Shown here: piece after piece, positions 42,439 to 51,539 of the stretch
Layout: every line of letters begins with the position of its first letter
Numbering within the stretch: the stretch's first letter is position 1
Assembly (NCBI RefSeq): GCF_013359945.1
Contig: NZ_JABWCS010000221.1
Span: 1-64,000 of the forward strand
DNA length: 64,000 bases
Reading direction: 5' to 3'
Origin: Paenibacillus agri
GTDB lineage: Bacteria > Bacillota > Bacilli > Paenibacillales > Paenibacillaceae
Translations under genes and position numbers: made by a program
The notes under the pieces: model-generated
What the model saw: the letters and a program-made list of their open reading frames with translations, nothing else
Told to the model about the DNA's origin: nothing
The model's database searches: none

Positions 42439-43806
42439 TTATACTTCGCCTGCTTCCAGTTTGGCAGCAAAACGGCGCTGCACAATAACCAGTCTTGACA
42501 TCAGCAGTATGGCTCCGATAGCCAAACCGGTGATCAGTCCGATCCAGTAGCCATAAGCACCCAAATTGGTATAAGTCGCCAGCACATAGCCTACTGGTAG
42601 GCCAATCACCCAGTAAGCGATAAAGCAGATGATAAAGGCGGGATTCACATCTTTATAGCCACGCAGCACGCCTTGGGTCGGAGTGGCGATTGCATCCGAG
42701 ATCTGGAAGAAGATCGCATAGATCAGGAAATGCTGGATCAACGAGATAACCGCCGGCTCATCAGAGTAGAGTCCAGCGACATGATTGCCAGCGAATAGCA
42801 GCACCAGTGCCGTTGCGAATGAAAGTATCGCCGCTGTGCCGATGCCGATAATCCCGTACTGACGAGCGTCCTTGAGCCGCCCGGAGCCAGTCTCGAAGCC
42901 AACAAGGATTGTAAGGCTCATGCAGATGCTGAGCGGGATCATATACAGGGTCGAAGCGAAATTGATCGCTGCCTGATGGGCGGCGATGGTCATCGTATCG
43001 AATCGGCTCATCAGCAGGGTCACTGCTGAGAAGACCGCAGTTTCGAAGAAAATCGAGAAGCCAATAGGAACACCAATTTTAAGCAATTCCTTGAAGGTAG
43101 ACAGCGACATGAAATGGAACTTGCGGAACAATCTAAGCCCGACAAACGGCTCAGCCCGGTAGATAAAGACCAGCGCAACAAGGAATATCACCCAGTATGT
43201 GATCGCAGATGCAACACCGGCCCCGACACCGCCCATTTGCGGAAAGCCGAATTTTCCGAAGATCAGAAGATAGTTAAGGCCTACATTAACTGGCAGAGCA
43301 ATTAGTGTGATGAACATGGACACTCGTGTCTGACCGAGCGCATCAATACAGCTCCGCAGGACGGTGTAACCGAAGAGAGGAATCACGCCAAAAGAAATGG
43401 CTCCCAGGAAGCGGGCCGCGATATCTCTAACGGCAGGCTCCAGATTCATGAAGTTCAGAATTGGTGACAGCGATAAGAAGCCGATAAGTAAGACAAGAAG
43501 AGAGACAATTAGGGATAGCCAAATGCCCTGTGTAACTTTATAGGCGACTTCGTTGTCTCTTTTGCTGCCGACAAGATGTGAAACGATGGGGGTGATCCCC
43601 ATCAGAATACCGTTCAATCCGGTCTGGATCGGAATCCAGAGGCTGGTGCCGATAGCAACGCCTGCCAGGTCGGCTGTGCCGAACTTGCCGGACATGTTAG
43701 TGTCAAAGAAGGTAATGGCGGACAACGCAATCTGGGTGACCAGAATCGGAAACAGAATGTGCAGGAATTGTCCCATTTTTTGCTTAATAGAATGACTTTG
43801 GATCAT
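42439..43806 (-). CDS. MATE-family efflux transporter (NorM-like)
   Basis: 455 residues, about twelve membrane segments in two related halves (MSGKFGTADLAGVAIGTSLW in the first; MTIAAHQAAINFASTLYMIP in the second). Cation-coupled drug or metabolite exporter; substrate not readable. The C-terminus is cytosolic and charged (QRRFAAKLEAGEV). The start follows GAGG at a distance of about nine bases. Monocistronic between two minus-strand terminators. Confidence 0.9.
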   Translation of the reverse strand: MIQSHSIKQKMGQFLHILFPILVTQIALSAITFFDTNMSGKFGTADLAGVAIGTSLWIPIQTGLNGILMGITPIVSHLVGSKRDNEVAYKVTQGIWLSLIVSLLVLLIGFLSLSPILNFMNLEPAVRDIAARFLGAISFGVIPLFGYTVLRSCIDALGQTRVSMFITLIALPVNVGLNYLLIFGKFGFPQMGGVGAGVASAITYWVIFLVALVFIYRAEPFVGLRLFRKFHFMSLSTFKELLKIGVPIGFSIFFETAVFSAVTLLMSRFDTMTIAAHQAAINFASTLYMIPLSICMSLTILVGFETGSGRLKDARQYGIIGIGTAAILSFATALVLLFAGNHVAGLYSDEPAVISLIQHFLIYAIFFQISDAIATPTQGVLRGYKDVNPAFIICFIAYWVIGLPVGYVLATYTNLGAYGYWIGLITGLAIGAILLMSRLVIVQRRFAAKLEAGEV

Positions 43807-43863
43807 TGTTTTTGCCTCGGGTTCTATAATTTTTTCGGTTGATTTTTGCCAAACTTCCCGGCA

Positions 43864-43889
43864 AAAGACCCGGCGGATGCCGGGTCCTT
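43864..43889 (-). terminator. Terminator of the DUF4015 gene
   Basis: On the minus strand GGACCCGGC pairs with GCCGGGTC around ATCC, then TTTT. It lies 115 bp after the DUF4015 stop. GCCGGG occurs again a few bases later, but I see no need to invoke attenuation of the MATE gene. Confidence 0.8.
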
Positions 43890-44001
43890 AATAAGAATAT
43901 ACTATCAGATTGAGTCAATTTCATAAATCCATTTCGGATTGAAATCCACATTATAAAATAAATTGATTCAGATTCCGTATAAAAAAATAATGGCCGTAAG
44001 C

Positions 44002-45237
44002 TTATTTTCCGTAATTTACATCAGCGGTGTAGCGGTTGTTGGCATTCCAGAGCAGGAACTCATCAACATTCTGATCTTTTAAGGCACGTACCTGATCCTC
44101 TACCTGCTGCTTGCCGTACTTCACATAGTGGCCGCTTCCAAGCCAGCTGGCTGTGAAATCCTGAATCCACGGCCGGATCACAGGTTTGTAGCTGCCCAGC
44201 GGATCCAGCTTCTTGTGTGTGTCCACCATAGAACCCTTGATAGTTGCATAAGGGTCTTTGTCCGGGTCCTTAACACTGAACCAGCCGGTTGTATAATGGC
44301 TTGGGTAGACCATCGGACTGATAACATCGACATTCTTGGAGATCTTCACAAAGTCCTGACCGATGCCTTCCGCAGCAGGGACGGAAGCGGCGTAGCCGAA
44401 GATATCAACAGAGACGCGAACACCGAGCGGATTAAGTTCTGCCTTGGCATATTTTACGAAATCCGCAATGATATCAATGCGCGCCTTGTCGCTCTTGGTG
44501 TATTTCAGCGTGTCGGCACGCTTCTCAAAGCCTTCGGGGAAACGGACATAGTCGAACTGGATTTCCTTGAAGCCTAGCTTAACTGCTTCCTTCGCAATAT
44601 CCACGTTGTATTTCCATACGTTTTCATTGTAAGGGTTAACGAAGCTGTCGCCGCCCTTGTTCTTCCAGATGGTACCGTCCGGATTCACAAAAGACAGTTC
44701 CGGATGCTTCTTGGCGAGCACGGTATCCTTGAATACAACGATTCGCGCGATCGGATAGACCTGGTGCTGCTTCAGCCGCTCCATGAGTTTGTTGATATCT
44801 CCGATGAATGGCTTAGGCTCACCCATTTGCTGAAGCTCCGGGTTGTCCGTCTTGTAAGTGATATACCCGGCATCATCCTTGATATCAATAACCATGGAAT
44901 TAAGCTCCGTGGAATCAATCAGGTTAAGCAACTGCTCCATACGGGCGCCGCCCGCACTGTAAGCAGTGACATATATGCCTTTCACCTTAGGCGCATCCGG
45001 TTGAGGATCAGCAAGGGGGGCGCTATTCAGGCCACCGGTCTGTGGTGCTGGCGTAGCCGACGCGGCAACGCTTTCTCCGCCTGTGGTATTCTGGCCCGGA
45101 TTGGTGCTGTTTTGTGCAATGATGGCAGGATTCTTAGCTGCGGCCTGCAAAGCGGCTGTCACATTGGCTGAATGCTGGTCCTGCTGAATGCCTACGCTTC
45201 CCAGTGTCATCATCAATAGAGCCCAGGTGATGTTCAT
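44002..45237 (-). CDS. Putative secreted glycoside hydrolase (DUF4015)
   Basis: 411 residues. A short hydrophobic N-terminus (MNITWALLMMTLGSVG) may be a signal or anchor, then about 65 residues rich in Asn/Thr/Ala/Pro. The TIM-barrel DUF4015 domain begins near 83: KVKGIYVTAYSAGG, LNSMVIDIKDDAGYITY, FKEIQFDYVRFPEGF, VDIFGYAAS and SPMVYPSHY. Family members resemble GH13/GH-like hydrolases of unknown substrate, often cell-wall linked. The N-terminus could be longer or truncated, since the signal lacks basic residues. Confidence 0.83.
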   Translation of the reverse strand: MNITWALLMMTLGSVGIQQDQHSANVTAALQAAAKNPAIIAQNSTNPGQNTTGGESVAASATPAPQTGGLNSAPLADPQPDAPKVKGIYVTAYSAGGARMEQLLNLIDSTELNSMVIDIKDDAGYITYKTDNPELQQMGEPKPFIGDINKLMERLKQHQVYPIARIVVFKDTVLAKKHPELSFVNPDGTIWKNKGGDSFVNPYNENVWKYNVDIAKEAVKLGFKEIQFDYVRFPEGFEKRADTLKYTKSDKARIDIIADFVKYAKAELNPLGVRVSVDIFGYAASVPAAEGIGQDFVKISKNVDVISPMVYPSHYTTGWFSVKDPDKDPYATIKGSMVDTHKKLDPLGSYKPVIRPWIQDFTASWLGSGHYVKYGKQQVEDQVRALKDQNVDEFLLWNANNRYTADVNYGK

Positions 45238-45472
45238 TCTTCATTCTCTCCCTTTATGTACGTTCCTTAGAATTATACAGGAACAGCTGCTCCCAAAAAG
45301 AACAGACTTGTCATAAACTTGCTGACAATGTGTTCCTGTGCAGCGGCCCTTTTCTGTTTATAAACGGGATGCATTGATTTTAAACGGATTATTAAAAAGT
45401 AAATGCCGCCCGGGTTCAGCACATGGCCAAATCCAGAGCGGCAACAATCAAGAAAATGTTCTTGCGGCTTGC

Positions 45473-45667
45473 TTAGTGAAGATACGCAGAGTTCTGATGC
45501 TCACAGATGCTGTAATGGATGATGTCCATGGCATCTGCCGGTTCCAAAATACTTAGTCCGTCGCGCAGCACGATCACCGAATTCAGTTCGTCCTGCTTGA
45601 GAAACGGCATCATATCGGGATACCATCTCATGACGATTGCTGACAATTTTACCGTTTCCATTTCCAC
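45473..45667 (-). CDS. Small unknown protein, 64 aa
   Basis: The frame from GTG 45667 (MEMETVKLSAIVMRWYPDMM ... LRDGLSILEPADAMDIIHYS) has a strong AAGGAAGGG eight bases upstream; a GTG at 45676 is also in frame. Soluble, mildly acidic, no Cys motif, no recognised domain. I call it because of the ribosome binding site and protein-like composition. A weak hairpin lies downstream (about 45402-45445). Confidence 0.55.
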   Translation of the reverse strand: MEMETVKLSAIVMRWYPDMMPFLKQDELNSVIVLRDGLSILEPADAMDIIHYSICEHQNSAYLH

Positions 45668-45834
45668 AAGAATCACCCTTCCTTTTTCGAATGGTACTGA
45701 ACTTGAATTCAGGGTTCACCCAGAAAAACGAGATGCTTGGAATAAGAAGGTAAAGCACAATCTTCATGAAATTATAAAGGGTCCTGCGTGACTATAATAT
45801 ACCACAGATTTAAAGCATGTGCATTGTTTCTCAT

Positions 45835-46656
45835 TTACCTTTTGCGGAATGAACCAATGACGCCTACAGTCTCCACGATATTGACAAAAGCTTGCGGGTC
45901 CGTTGTTTTGATGATGCGTTTCAGCTCTGCAAGTTCATACCGTGTAGTTACTGTCATTAGCATGTCCTTTTCCACGTGAGAATAAGCGCCTTCGGTGCGA
46001 ATCTTCGTAACTCCTCGCTGCAGAACGAGCAATTGCTTGAGTAGCTCTTCTGTACGATTGGTTACAATATATACAGTTACCTTGATATGGCTGATGTGAA
46101 TCATGTCGACCACCTTACCGGTAACATAGATCGAAACCATGGATGCCAAAGCAAGGTTCCAATTGTTGTCAAAATAAGCGGCGGCCAGAATGACCAGACC
46201 GTTCATTCCCGCGATAATAGTGCCTACCGGAAAATCACGGTAGCGGGTAATGATGGAGCCCAGAATATCGAAGCCGCCGGACGAGCCGCCAGCGCGGAAG
46301 GAAATCCCGCTCCCGATGCCCACTATCACGCCGCCAAATACAGAAGCAAGCAGCATATCCGAAGGTACCACTCTTACTGGAATCAGTGTCATCATCCATG
46401 TGGTGGAGGCGACAGAGAGGATGCTGAGAACGATGAATCGTCGTCCGAGCTGAAACCATCCTGCTACAAGCAGCGGAATGTTGAACAAAAGATACAGCAG
46501 ACTGATGTTCAATGGGGTGAAATACCCCACGAGCATTGACAGACCTGACACGCCGCCACTTAGCAAACGGTGCGGTATCAAAAAAAGATTGAAGCCGCTG
46601 GCGATCAATGCAGATCCAAATATGACTGTTGCATAACTCCCAATACGTTTTAACAA
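45835..46656 (-). CDS. YitT family membrane protein
   Basis: 273 residues: five to six membrane segments (FGSALIASGFNLFLIPHRLL, LSGGVSGLSMLVGYF, GSGISFRAGGSSGGFDILG) and a C-terminal cytosolic DUF2179 domain (VTVYIVTNRTEELLKQLL ... FVNIVETVGVIG). Transport or sensing role unknown. The start is TTG 46656, with GAGGTG eight bases upstream. Confidence 0.87.
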   Translation of the reverse strand: MLKRIGSYATVIFGSALIASGFNLFLIPHRLLSGGVSGLSMLVGYFTPLNISLLYLLFNIPLLVAGWFQLGRRFIVLSILSVASTTWMMTLIPVRVVPSDMLLASVFGGVIVGIGSGISFRAGGSSGGFDILGSIITRYRDFPVGTIIAGMNGLVILAAAYFDNNWNLALASMVSIYVTGKVVDMIHISHIKVTVYIVTNRTEELLKQLLVLQRGVTKIRTEGAYSHVEKDMLMTVTTRYELAELKRIIKTTDPQAFVNIVETVGVIGSFRKR

Positions 46657-46730
46657 GCAAATTCACCTCTGGTGTGTATTGTAAACCATGAAAGAAAGGA
46701 ATACACTGGTATTCCCCTTTATGTTTGTGA

Positions 46731-46736
46731 TATAAT
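46731..46736 (+). promoter_or_regulatory. Extended -10 promoter of cshA
   Basis: TGATATAAT provides TGn plus a perfect TATAAT (46731-46736). If used, the mRNA starts near 46743 and has a leader of about 230 nt with local hairpins such as GGACG...CGTCC near 46836. Long leaders are common in cold-induced helicase genes. Confidence 0.5.
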
Positions 46737-46974
46737 GTATAGGATATTCTTGAGTAGGACGTTACAATGGTACTTTTGCATTGCTTCGGATGTGAAGCTA
46801 CAATTGCTCAGGCGATTTTGAAGCGCTTGATGATAGGACGGCTTTTCGTCCCAGGTACGCGTTAACCATGCAGAGATTCTGGCATGATTGGACAGCCTAT
46901 AAATGTGTTTACCGCTACTTAAGAATACAGACAAGCATGTGGAATGTCCACTGTATAGAAGGAGCATGAATAAT

Positions 46975-48636
46975 TTGAAAACATTCGCAGAATTCGGCCT
47001 GGAGCCAAAAGTTCTCCAGGCAATCACAGAGCTAGGATTTGAGGAAGCAACACCTATTCAAGCACAGTCGATTCCCCTGGCATTGACCGGATCGGACCTA
47101 ATTGGTCAAGCACAAACAGGTACTGGTAAGACTGCTGCATTTGGTATTCCCCTCATTTCCAAAATCAACCGTGAAGATGAGAAAATTCTCGCACTTGTAA
47201 TGACCCCGACGCGGGAATTGGCTATCCAGGTAGCTGAGGAAATCGGCAAACTGACCCGCTTCAAAGGACTTCGTTCCCTGGCGATCTATGGCGGACAAGA
47301 TATCGGCCGTCAAATCCGCGGGCTGAAGAAGAAACCTCAGATCATTATCGGTACCCCAGGACGTCTCCTGGACCACATTAACCGCAAAACCATCCGTCTG
47401 GACGATGTACAGACTGTTGTCCTTGACGAAGCAGATGAAATGCTGGACATGGGCTTCATGGAGGACATCCAGTCCATCCTCAAGCTTGTTCCGGAAGAGC
47501 GTCAAACTATGTTGTTCTCTGCTACTATGCCCCCGAACATCCAACGTCTTGCTCAGCAATTCCTGAAGAACCCGCAGCACGTGTCGGTTATTCCTAAGCA
47601 AATCAGCGCACCGCTGATCGACCAGGCCTACATCGAAGTTCCTGAACGTCAAAAGTTCGAAGCGCTAAGCCGCTTGATCGATATGGAGTCTCCGGACCTT
47701 GCTATCGTATTCGGACGCACTAAGCGCCGGGTTGATGAATTGGCTGAAGCTCTCCAGAAGCGCGGATATTCCGCTGATGGACTTCACGGTGACCTTTCCC
47801 AGAATCAACGTGATGCCGTTATGCGTAAGTTCCGTGACGGAAGCATTGATGTACTGGTAGCTACAGACGTGGCAGCACGTGGTCTTGATGTATCCGGCGT
47901 AACCCATGTAATCAACTTTGACCTTCCACAAGATCCTGAGAGCTATGTACACCGTATCGGCCGTACTGGTCGCGCAGGTAAGGAAGGTACAGCATGGTCT
48001 TTCGTGACTCCACGCGAAATGGATCACCTGCACCTGATTGAGCGTGTTACTCGTCACCGTATTACCCGCAAGCCATTGCCAACTATGGCTGAGGCAATTG
48101 AAGGTAAGCAACGCATTACTGCAGAGCGTCTTCTTCATATGGTGGAGAATGGCGAGCTGAATGAATATAAAGGCATTGCCATTCAATTGTTGGAACAATA
48201 CGATTCCGTACAATTGCTGTCTGCGGCAATGAAGCTTCTGACTGGAGAGAAGAAGGATTCCGAAATCGAATTGACTCCGGAAGATCCGATCCGCGTGAAA
48301 CGTCGCGGTGGCAAGAACGATATTCGCAGCGGACGCAAGCCTAACGGTGGCTACGGCAACCGTGGCGGCTATGGTGGTGGTTCCGGCGGCGGCGGTGGAT
48401 ACCGTGGCAACCGTGACAACAACGGCGGCGGAAGCAGCCGTGGTGGCTACAGCAGCAACTACGGAAGTGGCAATGGCGGCTACGGCGGCGGCTACAAAGG
48501 TAACCGCGACAACGCAGCAGGCCGTGATTCCTCGGCATCCCGCAGCGGTGAGCGCAGACCTTCTACTCGCCCAAGCAGCAGCACTACCAGCACACGTCCA
48601 GCTGTAAAACGTGAGGATTCTTCCTTCGACGCTTAA
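46975..48636 (+). CDS. cshA: DEAD-box RNA helicase CshA
   Basis: ATP-dependent RNA unwinding in ribosome assembly, mRNA decay and cold adaptation. 553 residues from TTG 46975 (MKTFAEFGLEPKVLQAI), which has AGAAGGAG ten bases upstream; ATG 46966 is too close to that site. Helicase motifs in order: AQTGTGKT, PTRELA, GTPGRLLDH, VLDEADEML, FSATMP, VATDVAARGLDV, HRIGRTGRAG. The C-terminal 120 residues are a disordered Gly/Arg/Asn/Ser-rich tail (RGG-like), ending KREDSSFDA. Strong terminator follows. Confidence 0.95.
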   Translation: MKTFAEFGLEPKVLQAITELGFEEATPIQAQSIPLALTGSDLIGQAQTGTGKTAAFGIPLISKINREDEKILALVMTPTRELAIQVAEEIGKLTRFKGLRSLAIYGGQDIGRQIRGLKKKPQIIIGTPGRLLDHINRKTIRLDDVQTVVLDEADEMLDMGFMEDIQSILKLVPEERQTMLFSATMPPNIQRLAQQFLKNPQHVSVIPKQISAPLIDQAYIEVPERQKFEALSRLIDMESPDLAIVFGRTKRRVDELAEALQKRGYSADGLHGDLSQNQRDAVMRKFRDGSIDVLVATDVAARGLDVSGVTHVINFDLPQDPESYVHRIGRTGRAGKEGTAWSFVTPREMDHLHLIERVTRHRITRKPLPTMAEAIEGKQRITAERLLHMVENGELNEYKGIAIQLLEQYDSVQLLSAAMKLLTGEKKDSEIELTPEDPIRVKRRGGKNDIRSGRKPNGGYGNRGGYGGGSGGGGGYRGNRDNNGGGSSRGGYSSNYGSGNGGYGGGYKGNRDNAAGRDSSASRSGERRPSTRPSSSTTSTRPAVKREDSSFDA

Positions 48637-48681
48637 GCTGACCAGGTCAGCAGCAACCGCTGATGACTGAATATATGAAGA

Positions 48682-48716
48682 AGACGGGACACCGCTACGC
48701 GGGTCCCGTCTTTTTT
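48682..48716 (+). terminator. Terminator of cshA
   Basis: AGACGGGAC pairs with GTCCCGTCT around ACCGCTACGCGG, followed by a T-run. Confidence 0.92.
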
Positions 48717-48820
48717 GTATAAGCAAGAGTTTTGTGGTAATAAATTGCTTATCGTTGTCAGGAGAACGGCTATTTGTCCGCAGGACGATATAGACGCTCC
48801 AAGTAATCAACTGGCACAGG

Positions 48821-48916
48821 TTAGATGAATGTGCGAGTGATGATAACGAGCAGAATGAACAAAACTAGAATTGTGCCGGTGGAAGTCCAGCCTCCGTAGC
48901 CAACAGGTGAGGACAT
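48821..48916 (-). CDS. YjcZ-family sporulation microprotein, 31 aa
   Basis: A 32-codon frame encodes MSSPVGYGGWTSTGTILVLF and continues ILLVIITRTFI: a Gly/Tyr-rich start and one C-terminal hydrophobic helix. This matches the short YjcZ/YhfM-type sporulation proteins. A perfect AAAGGAGG lies seven bases before the ATG. Likely a membrane-embedded spore or forespore protein; role unknown. Confidence 0.82.
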   Translation of the reverse strand: MSSPVGYGGWTSTGTILVLFILLVIITRTFI

Positions 48917-49094
48917 AGGAATACCTCCTTTAAAATGTTGATTAAATTGGTTACGTCTCTAATATATGGTCTTATTACCTTGACGGTATAGACCATAACC
49001 TATCACTCAAAAACTTGGGCGCTGGAAAAGAACGGGGCAAATAGGGTATAGTTAAGATACGCAGTATGCGCGAGACAGACAGGAGGAAGGGAAA

Positions 49095-49913
49095 TTGGAG
49101 TTTAAAGGAGCAATGGGTGGTTTATACCGCATCACAGAATGGATTTCACGGATTGCGTTCAGTAATATTTTATGGGCGTTCTGTTCAATTCCGTTTCTGT
49201 TTGCAGCTGTTATGAAAATTATTATGTTGGGTACTGGCACAGGCGGTCCCAATGAACAGCTGACCTTGAATTGGGCAATGGGCATTTTCGCACCGTTTAC
49301 TGTGTTTCCGGCTACGGCCGCATTATTCACGGTTGTGCGCAAATGGGTAATGGGAAATACGGATGTCAGCACTTTCCGTACGTTCTTCCAGGGTTATAAA
49401 GAGAATTATGTAAAAAGCATGCTTGGCGGCCTGATCTATACGCTGCTGATCGTCATTATGTACGTTGATGTGACCGTATACATGACGCAAATGTCCAACT
49501 TCAAAATTGTGGGCATTTTGATGCTGGTGCTGATGATTATTTTATTCGTGTCCATGTTTAATTTCTTCTCGATCGTAGTTCACTATCAAATGACCTTCAA
49601 ACAAGTTGTCATCAACTCGTTTTTGCTGACCGTCGCTCGTCCGATTCGTGTTTTCATGACCTTGATCGGAGCGGGGCTACTGGCGTATATAGGTCTGAAG
49701 TATCCTGCCTTGTACTTTATTGCTATTCCTACGCTGATAGCCATGCTTGCTTTCTTTAACTTCTATGCCACCTATAACAAGCTGCAAATGCAAGTTGAGA
49801 AAAGTAAGCTGAAGGAGCAAGAAGCGGAAGAAGCCCGTAAGCTTGAAGAAGAGGGCGAATCGGGGGCAGATAAGCTTGATGACGAAAACGATAGAGATAC
49901 GAAACGGATATAA
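49095..49913 (+). CDS. YesL family (DUF624) membrane protein
   Basis: 272 residues with five or six membrane segments in DUF624 layout (LYRITEWISRIAFSNILWAF at the start, then FTVFPATAALFTVVRKW and FFQGYKENYVKSML). A charged C-terminal tail of about 45 residues (KLKEQEAEEARKLEEEGE) is probably coiled coil. YesL relatives often sit with ABC sugar transporters, but none is here. Starts with TTG 49095 following AGGAGG. Confidence 0.8.
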   Translation: MEFKGAMGGLYRITEWISRIAFSNILWAFCSIPFLFAAVMKIIMLGTGTGGPNEQLTLNWAMGIFAPFTVFPATAALFTVVRKWVMGNTDVSTFRTFFQGYKENYVKSMLGGLIYTLLIVIMYVDVTVYMTQMSNFKIVGILMLVLMIILFVSMFNFFSIVVHYQMTFKQVVINSFLLTVARPIRVFMTLIGAGLLAYIGLKYPALYFIAIPTLIAMLAFFNFYATYNKLQMQVEKSKLKEQEAEEARKLEEEGESGADKLDDENDRDTKRI

Positions 49914-49983
49914 GTCAATATCGCTTAACGCTGCGGAAAACTGGCGAAATTTCTAAACCGTTATAATTTAAAGCGCATACAGG

Positions 49984-50012
49984 TTTACATTTTCGTCAAA
50001 ACGCAATATAAT
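49984..50012 (+). promoter_or_regulatory. SigmaA promoter of the 6S RNA
   Basis: TTTACA (49984-49989), exactly 17 bp, TATAAT (50007-50012), and a purine start at 50019. Near-consensus, as expected for an abundant RNA. Confidence 0.82.
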
Positions 50013-50018
50013 AGTTCT

Positions 50019-50208
50019 AAATCCTGCGATGTACGTTATGGCTGCTCGTTGTTTTGAACCAATGACAATGTCTCGGGAGATCAAAATTGAAACGTGGCTG
50101 AAAGGCCCCGCCTATATGGCCTGGGGAATTCAAAAGCGAGTTCTGCGATCACCCACCTGCTCTAGCAGGTTCAGAAGACACTGTGGCCGGACGGCATAGG
50201 CGGGTTTT
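50019..50208 (+). ncRNA. ssrS: 6S RNA (SsrS/BsrA-like)
   Basis: A 190-nt RNA, the usual 6S length, is bounded by a near-perfect promoter and a T-run. The 5' end AAAUCCUGCGAUGU pairs with the 3' end GCAUAGGCGGGUUUU, giving the closing stem; B. subtilis 6S-1 begins very similarly as I remember it (AAGUCCUGAUGU). The centre contains GGCUGAAAGGCC, GGCCUGGGGAAUUC and GCGAUCACCCACCUGC, with a stable CCUGCUCUAGCAGG hairpin, as in Firmicute 6S RNAs. It would bind sigmaA-RNA polymerase as an open-promoter mimic. No ORF overlaps. Confidence 0.78.
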
Positions 50209-50224
50209 CCAATGGTTATGACAG

Positions 50225-50264
50225 GCGCCCTATTTTCCGTATTTTGCGGATAGGGCGCTTTCTT
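50225..50264 (+). terminator. Hairpin downstream of 6S RNA
   Basis: GCGCCCTAT pairs with ATAGGGCGC, with inner CCG/CGG, followed by TTTCTT. Probably a back-up terminator for the 6S transcript. Confidence 0.8.
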
Positions 50265-50367
50265 GTCTTGTGCGAACATTCAGAAAGTGAGTATTGCTCT
50301 TTTGTTCCTGAGGCAAGAGTGTTACACTTATACTAATGAACATGGGACTTGAAGAGGGGGAAGTATT

Positions 50368-50757
50368 TTGTCGTTGAAAAGAACCTTGGTCGGCTTGTTC
50401 CGCAGCCATGATGGAACAAGCGACCGCGCAAAAGATCCGGCATTGAAGACGCGTTACTACAATTTGCAGAAGGACAAGGCTTGGGAAGAAGTATCCGCAA
50501 CACTAAAAAAAATTCCGGGTTATAAAGTGCTGCATGAGGTGGAGTCAGTCGGAGAAATTATTTTAGAGAAAAAAACAGCTTTAGGCCGTACGCTTGATAT
50601 CACCGTCTCGGTACTCAATACGACGCCGGTGCGCTGTGCAGTTGATATATATTCCGCTTCCAGAGGTTCTCTGGGTGACCTCGGCGGCAATTACCGCGTA
50701 ATTCAGCGCCTATATGGTTCGCTGGACAAGAAGCTTGGCAAATATAAAGTGGATTGA
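50368..50757 (+). CDS. Small cytosolic protein, DUF1499-like
   Basis: 129 residues, soluble. The C-terminal half (VRCAVDIYSASRGSLGDLGG, then NYRVIQRLYGSLDKKLGKY) resembles the DUF1499 pattern SASR-x-G-x-x-D-x-G-x-N-x-x-R-V. Function unknown. The TTG start at 50368 is preceded by GAGGGGG at about ten bases. Confidence 0.6.
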   Translation: MSLKRTLVGLFRSHDGTSDRAKDPALKTRYYNLQKDKAWEEVSATLKKIPGYKVLHEVESVGEIILEKKTALGRTLDITVSVLNTTPVRCAVDIYSASRGSLGDLGGNYRVIQRLYGSLDKKLGKYKVD

Positions 50758-50827
50758 GAACAGCGGCATAGCCGAATAACAATTCCATTTGGGGATTGTA
50801 TGCGTTTTCGAGAGATACTCGCATAAG

Positions 50828-50863
50828 AAAAGCGGAAGAAGGGAGGCCTTCTGCCGCTTTTTT
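50828..50863. terminator. Bidirectional terminator
   Basis: AAAAGCGGAAGAAGG pairs with CCTTCTGCCGCTTTT around GAGG, with T on the right and A on the left. It serves both the DUF1499-like gene and the converging tpx gene. Confidence 0.88.
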
Positions 50864-50907
50864 CACAAATAATAAAGTGCATACGTGCGTTTGTCCTGCG
50901 CTAAGCT

Positions 50908-51426
50908 TTACAGAAGCTCTTTAACAGCGGCGATAGCAGCTTCATAGTTTGGATGCTCGCCCATTTCGCTCAGGTATTCTACATAAGTTAACTTATCGTT
51001 CTGGTCGATCACGAAGATGGAACGCATGTCCAAACGGAGTTCCTTAATGAGAACGCCATAGGCTTCACCAAATGAAGCAGTCTTGTGATCGGAAAGTGTG
51101 ATTACACGATCAATGCCAGCAGCGCCGCACCAGCGGGCTTGGGCAAATGGCAGATCTACGCTGACAGTGAGAATGACTACATCATCGCCAAGTTCAGCAG
51201 CTTCAGTATTGAACCGGCGAGTCTGTGCATCGCACACACCAGTGTCCAGAGAAGGGACAACGCTGATTAGCTTGATTTTTCCAGCATAATCACTGAGGGA
51301 TACCTCTTCTACAAGATTCTTGCTGAGTACAAAGTCCGGTGCTTGGTCGCCGGCTTTCAGTGCGGGTCCGATAAGTGTGATGGGGCTGCCCTTTAAAGTG
51401 GCCACGCCTGTTCTTTCTTGCGTCAT
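50908..51426 (-). CDS. tpx: Thiol peroxidase (atypical 2-Cys peroxiredoxin)
   Basis: Reduces H2O2 and alkyl peroxides with thioredoxin. 172 residues from ATG 51426. Peroxidatic Cys65 in VVPSLDTGVCDAQTRRF and resolving Cys100 in FAQARWCGA match the Tpx pair; TLKGSPITLIG and the C-terminal PNYEAAIAAVKELL are family-typical. AGGAGG lies about 11 bases upstream. An upstream ATG at 51453 would add nine residues. Divergent from the rhomboid gene. Confidence 0.94.
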   Translation of the reverse strand: MTQERTGVATLKGSPITLIGPALKAGDQAPDFVLSKNLVEEVSLSDYAGKIKLISVVPSLDTGVCDAQTRRFNTEAAELGDDVVILTVSVDLPFAQARWCGAAGIDRVITLSDHKTASFGEAYGVLIKELRLDMRSIFVIDQNDKLTYVEYLSEMGEHPNYEAAIAAVKELL

Positions 51427-51539
51427 ATCCTTGTTTCCTCCTCGAATGGGCATATTGGAATGTTACTGCCACAATAAATTATAATCTTTTTAAAGGGAGA
51501 ATGTCCAACAGGATAACTTGTATAAAAGGATGGATGATT

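Noticed and set aside
43806..43889. Attenuator or riboswitch in front of the MATE gene
   Set aside because: The GACCCGGC hairpin with T-run is 115 bp after the DUF4015 stop on the same strand and is explained as its terminator. A repeated GCCGGG allows an alternative pairing, but no known aptamer motif was found.
47665..48810. 381-codon minus-strand ORF opposite cshA
   Set aside because: It is the antisense of the Gly-rich and helicase coding region (Ala/Val runs from GCC/GGC codons), without a ribosome binding site or family resemblance.
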